A DNA stretch of 64,000 nt, from positions 4,282,501-4,346,500 of the forward strand of contig NC_088295.1 of the NCBI RefSeq assembly GCF_032854445.1, written 5' to 3'. The notes under the pieces were generated by a model that saw nothing but the letters and a program-made list of their open reading frames with translations, was not told the DNA's origin and did not search any database. Below are positions 60,001 through 64,000 of the stretch, piece after piece (within the stretch, counting starts at the first letter, position 1; each line of letters begins with the position of its first letter). The position numbers were made by a program, and so were the translations under genes. This DNA comes from Liolophura sinensis. Lineage: Eukaryota; Mollusca; Polyplacophora; Chitonida; Chitonidae.

Positions 60001-61028
60001 TACTGTAGGGATCCTAACACTCCACACCTGTATTACTGTAGGGATCCTAACATTCCACACCTGTATTACTGTAGGGATCCTAACATTCCACACCTGTATT
60101 ACTGTAGGGATCCTAATATTCCACACCTGTATTACTGTAGGGACCCTAACATTCCACACCTGTGTTACTGTAGGGATCCTAATATTCCAGACCTGTATTA
60201 CTGTAAGGATCCTAACACTCCACACCTGTATTACTGTAGGGATCCTAACACTCCACACCTGTGTTACTGTAGGGATCCTAACATTCCACACCTGTATTAC
60301 TGTAAGGATCCTAACATTCCGCACCTGTAGTACTGTAGGGATCCTAACCTTCCACACCTGTATTACTGTAGGGATCCTAACACTCCACACCTGTCTTACT
60401 GTAGGGATCCTAACACTCCACACCTGTATTACTGTAGGGATCCTAACATTCCACACCTGTATTACTGTAGGGACCCTAACAATCCACACCTGTGTTACTG
60501 TAGGGATCCTAACACTCCACACCTGTATTACTGTAGGGACCCTAACATTCCACACCTGTATTACTGTAGGGATCCTAACATTCCACACCTGTATTACTGT
60601 AGGGATCCTAACACTCCACACCTGTGTTACTGTAGGGATCATAACATTCCACACCTGTGTTACTGTAGGGATCCTAATATTCCACACCTGTGTTACTGTA
60701 GGGATCCTAATATTCCACACCTGTGTTACTGTAGGGATCATAACATTCTACACCTGTGTTACTGTAGGGATCCTAACATTCCACACCTGTATTACTGTAG
60801 GGATCCTAACATTCCACACCTGTATTACTGTAGGAATCCTAACATTCCACACCTGTATTACTGTAGGGATCCTAACACTCCACACCTGTGTTACTGTAGG
60901 GATCCTAATATTCCACACCTGTATTACTGTAGGGACCCTAACAATCCACACCTGTGTTACTGTAGGGATCCTAACATTCCACACCTGTATTACTGTAAGG
61001 ATCCTAACACTCCACACCTGTATTACTG
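57060..61028. repeat. 33-bp minisatellite, about 120 copies, each with a CACCTG motif
   Basis: The unit is CTAACATTCCACACCTGTGT plus TACTGTAGGGATC. Single-base variants (GTGT/GTAT, ATTCC/ACTCC/CTTCC, GGGATC/AGGATC) run in blocks that repeat at 396 bp (12 units) near 59.79 and 60.19 kb, and at 25-28 units over longer range. The 11-codon unit has no stop in one frame of each strand, so an open frame of 1,235 codons (57413-61120) and minus-strand frames up to 437 codons appear. The translation is a monotonous HTCITVGILTF repeat, with no domain, signal or splice context, so it is not called a gene. Confidence 0.98.
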
Positions 61029-61358
61029 TACGCTTTTGTTACCAAATGTGCCGGTTTGTTACCTCGGCTATGCGGACGGACTCACAAAACATGACAGACT
61101 GGCATTTTGCGTCAAGGTAAACAAACTTCTAATGCAACATCTAGAGCTTTTTGACATCTGATAGTTATTTTAATGACATCTGATGATAGCAACTGAGTTC
61201 AGAAAACTTAATCTGGGAGAGTGGGCTACAGGATGCTTGCAAAACAGCACATTGTGTGCCTTCTGTTTGCTAACTGACTTGTAAGTCTAAAATCATTCAC
61301 AAGTCTCACATTAAAAAGAATTCATGAATGTTTATTCCACAATAAAAACAATGATAAA
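61029..61358. other. Unique spacer beyond the DNAL4 3' end
   Basis: No feature recognised apart from a second AATAAA on the minus strand at 61331-61336. Confidence 0.5.
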
Positions 61359-61364
61359 TTTATT
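61359..61364 (-). terminator. Polyadenylation signal of DNAL4
   Basis: The minus strand reads AATAAA here, about 290 bases after the DNAL4 stop codon. A second AATAAA follows at 61331-61336. Either could direct 3'-end formation; which is used cannot be told from the sequence. Confidence 0.55.
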
Positions 61365-61649
61365 TCTGAACAAAACAGTTCAACAAGAATTAAGAACAGT
61401 ATATCACTTCGGCATAGCTTGAACCTTGTTAAGAATGCTGTCCAATATGAAGTTATTATACAAACACATTAGATGAAGGCTTTGAAACTTCTAAAATATA
61501 TTGGGCATATTGCATTTGGTATTAAAGCAATTGTTCACTTTGCATTTCCAGAGTTCGTCTGGCATTAATCACAGCCAGTGTTGTCAGGCCAGGTTCCCAC
61601 CAGACCCACCATACATGTCACAGTACAACCTTGCAGCAGTCTCACTTAG
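61365..61649 (-). other. Probable DNAL4 3'UTR
   Basis: AT-rich unique sequence between the DNAL4 stop codon and the first AATAAA on the minus strand. No further coding signal is seen. Confidence 0.5.
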
Positions 61650-63626
61650 CTAGGAACATTTCCACACTATAATAGCTGATGTACCCCCAAAGAACATGTA
61701 CAGTAAGTTTTTAACTTCATGTGTTATCTCAAATCCAAAGCCTTCTCCAACCACAGCATGCCATGAGGCTCCAAACTTCTTGTCCATTGTGTCCTTAATC
61801 ATTTTGGCTGCAGCCTGAAATAAGATCAGATTTAAATGTGATCATCTATACCTTTAGCATCTATAATTCATATAACATATAACATTAGGACATGTGCTAA
61901 TTCAGTATATGCTATATGTAAGTAAACGGAAAATACTTTGGGCTTGATTAATCATGTAGGTGTATATTAAACTAAATATACTGACCTATGTCAGATTAAA
62001 ACAATGTTCTGTAAAAGACTATCTATAGAGGTGGACTAAAGTAAAGTATGGGGTCCCATGTTTGTTAAACACGTGAGTATATGTTATACTCATGCAAACA
62101 GTGGCCATAATCACTTCAGCCTATGCAGACTTAGACCTGATGATCTATGCTACATTAAATCTCTGGGTCTTTCGTTTAAAACTTTGGGTCTATTCGAGAC
62201 CGCAGACATCCAAACATTTCCCATTTTATTCACGCCATCATGCTTGCTAGCTCACACACAGCAGTGAAAACATTGTCTAAATAACATGGGAGTTAATACA
62301 AAAGTCTACTTCATGGTCTCATAAGTCCAAAACCAGGTTTGTTGATGTCCACAATTTATATCTTCTGTGCACATTGTCCTGTTGCCTTACATACTATAAT
62401 TTCTGGTTATTATCAGTTGTACTTCTCTGAATATTGTCCAATGTTGTTCATCTCCCTATACCTCCCTATGGTCATTGTCTGCTTGCCGCTGCCACATACA
62501 AGTAAAGTACCCCGATGACAGCAGTTTCAAATGTTGACTTAAATATGTTGTTCTTTGTTTGCTTAAACATTTCCAGGTTTTTCATTTCAATACTCACTTC
62601 ATTGTTTGAGGCAAATTTTTCACATGCTGTCACACATAACTCCATGGTTTCAGTTTTCATTTCATCATTCATGTCAGAATGCTGTAAAAACATAAATATC
62701 TACTGTAGATCTTCATTTTATCTGAGAAATGAGGAATCTGACCAACAATTAAGAAGTAAATCACAAGAAAAACTACAGGTTTACTATTGATTCCGAAATG
62801 TATAAATGGTCTTTGATTAATTTACAAACAATTACACTTTTGTACAGTATTTCAGGTTTTACAAAATAAGTGGAGAAACCAACCAGTCTTGATGGAGAGC
62901 TTTACTTTCAGGTCACATGTTACATGATTTGACACAGTATGATATCTCCATGTTTTCATGGCTGTGCGAAAAATACCTACCTCTCAACAACAAACAGCAT
63001 GAGCCTAAGCCACCATAAATTGGCACTGGAGTAAAGCCATATGGCTAAGCCATTGATCCTTGTCAGGCAGAAGGAATGCTGTTATAAGCTGAAGTTTTGA
63101 AACAGTCAAATCTCTTACTTGTTCTTGGTCGCATACTCCTTCTGTTACCCACAACATGGCAGGGAAACAGTAGCAGTGCAGAAATCAGCATGCCAACGGG
63201 TTAGTGTAATAACACGATGACTTGACATACTGGTTCAAGACTGTTTAATATATATGAAAAGCATTACCCCTTACCTTGCTCGGAGATTTGGCTATTAGTA
63301 TTTCAAAACAAGAGTCGCTTCGGCCGGTCACTGACGTAGCCATTTGACTTAATTTTACACCTCCACCAAATTCATGGTGGCTTAGGCGATGTCCTAAACA
63401 TATGCATTTGTTTTAGAAAGGTAGGCAGTTTTCAACCAGCTACAAAGACATGGAGATATAACTCTGGGTCAAGTCTGCTGAATTATGAAGCTCACGATAC
63501 AACAACAACAGTCAGCTCTGCACAATTGTGAACAAATTGCGAAGAACTTACACGAATCAAAGGATAAGTGTGAACCCTTTTAACGTCTGCATCCACTGCC
63601 TTTTTCTCTTCTGTTGCTTCTGCCAT
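61650..63626 (-). CDS. DNAL4: Dynein light chain 4, axonemal type (DNAL4), three exons, complete
   Basis: DNAL4 is a small LC8-like dynein light chain, a subunit of axonemal dynein in cilia and flagella. Three exons join in phase 0. Exon 1 (63626-63552, 25 codons) starts MAEATEEKKAV and ends TYPLIR before donor GTAAGT. Exon 2 (62681-62598, 28 codons) runs from HSDMNDEMKTETME to EKFASNNE, with acceptor TTTTTACAG and donor GTGAGTA. Exon 3 (61814-61650, 54 codons and a TAG stop) has AAAKMIKDTMDKKFG, SWHAVVGEGFGFE, THEVKNLLY and ends VWKCS, with acceptor TTTCAG. The introns are 870 and 783 bp. The product is 107 residues against about 105 in vertebrates. The LC8-family core (HSDM, METMELCVTACEKF, KKFG-SWH-VVGE-FG) is intact. 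The ATG lies in a short leader that faces the gene at 63878 across a likely shared promoter. No break or missing exon is visible. Confidence 0.96.
61815..62597 (-). other. DNAL4 intron 2
   Basis: 783 bp, from donor GTGAGTA to acceptor TTTCAG, phase 0. AT-rich, no repeat or nested gene seen. Confidence 0.93.
62682..63551 (-). other. DNAL4 intron 1
   Basis: 870 bp, from donor GTAAGTTC to acceptor TTTTTACAG, phase 0. No nested gene or repeat recognised. Confidence 0.93.
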
Positions 63627-63877
63627 ATTTCCACGATTTTGTTACCCACTCCAAAGACGCTGGAGGTTATTTTACGATATCTGTGTTCGCGCACCGGGCT
63701 TTCCTTAGAAAGCAAGCTACGCGGTAACCACGGAGACGGCGCATGCGGAGGAGCGCAGGTCTCGTTTTAGATTGGTTACCATTTCCGGGTACGAACATGT
63801 GCTTCCGGTATCGGGTAAACTTTGAAGAAGTCATCGTCATATTGTTTCTGTCAGATTTTAGGGATTGATCCAGTATT
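63627..63877. promoter_or_regulatory. Likely bidirectional promoter between DNAL4 and the gene at 63878
   Basis: The 251 bases between two divergent start codons are richer in CpG than nearby DNA. They contain an NRF1-like GGCGCATGCGG (63738-63748), an ETS-like CTTCCGG near 63803 and TTTCCGG near 63783, an inverted CCAAT box ATTGG at 63771, and RFX X-box-like half sites: GTAACC-AC-GGAGAC at 63724-63737 and GTTACC at 63775. NRF1 and ETS sites and CCAAT boxes are typical of bidirectional CpG promoters, and RFX sites drive cilia genes such as axonemal dyneins. Motif matches are by eye and the X-boxes are imperfect. Confidence 0.6.
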
Positions 63878-64000
63878 ATGGGAGGAGAAATTGAATCACA
63901 TGCTCGAGTCAGAGCGTATGTTCGGGAGCAATGGAATGCACTGTCTTCGTCGTCGGACGCTGATCAGAAAATAACTATTTTGAGAGACGTAGCCTGTTTA
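63878..64000 (+). CDS. N-terminal part of an unrecognised protein (runs off the window)
   Basis: An ATG at 63878 opens a frame of 41 codons that stays open to the window end. It begins MGGEIESHARVRAYVREQWN and continues with a short serine run (ALSSSSDADQ) and KITILRDVACL. The mixed charged and hydrophobic composition, balanced codon use and head-to-head placement with DNAL4 support a real first exon. The text looks alpha-helical with no signal peptide. I do not recognise the family. No donor site is seen before the end, so the exon continues beyond the window. Confidence 0.65.
   Translation, partial: MGGEIESHARVRAYVREQWNALSSSSDADQKITILRDVACL

Noticed and set aside
57397-60741. Minus-strand frames of 294 to 437 codons
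   Set aside because: They are the complement of the 33-bp array, cut only where one unit variant makes a stop. The repeat unit explains them fully.
62472-62693. 73-codon minus-strand frame as a separate gene
   Set aside because: Its middle is DNAL4 exon 2 (HSDMNDEMK to FASNNE). The rest reads into introns past good splice sites.

Overview
The window reads as animal nuclear DNA, most likely from a mollusc or another lophotrochozoan. The evidence is spliced genes with GT/AG introns, many copies of a tRNA-derived SINE whose body and (AAAT)n tail look like the Nin-type SINEs known from molluscs, MITE-like foldback elements, and very abundant minisatellites. No bacterial operon, phage, CRISPR array or viral gene is visible. 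The species assignment is an inference.

Three genes can be supported. (1) A complete noggin gene, a secreted BMP antagonist, at 25545-26291 (+). Its coding region is one exon of 248 codons with the full set of nine C-terminal cysteines, and a 5'UTR intron is likely. (2) A complete three-exon gene for a DNAL4-type dynein light chain (107 aa) on the minus strand, 63626 to 61650, rebuilt here from its splice sites. (3) The first 41 codons of an unrecognised gene on the plus strand from 63878, head to head with DNAL4 across a 251-bp interval that looks like a shared bidirectional promoter.

About half of the window is tandem repeat: roughly 25 different minisatellite families with units of 6 to 104 bp. 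The largest are a 36-bp array (about 9.4 kb, 43205-52570), a 33-bp array (about 4 kb, 57060-61028), a 39-bp array (about 2.9 kb, 8899-11757), a 53-bp array (about 2.4 kb, 29330-31740) and a 32-bp array (about 2.1 kb, 41055-43195). Several have higher-order structure: a 2,426-bp offset duplication in the 36-bp array, 396-bp and roughly 0.9-kb periods in the 33-bp array, and a 700-bp duplication carrying a SINE in the 53-bp array. Two arrays contain an inverted block. The long open frames in this DNA (up to 1,235 codons) follow from units that are multiples of three without stops. I do not call them genes.

Layout: 1-25 kb holds small arrays, SINEs and featureless DNA; 24.9-26.7 kb the noggin locus; 27-40 kb a chain of arrays; 41-52.6 kb two adjoining large arrays; 53-61 kb four more arrays; 61.3-64 kb the gene-dense DNAL4 end. 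I found no clear new protein system. The most unusual content is the density, diversity and internal architecture of the minisatellites around noggin.
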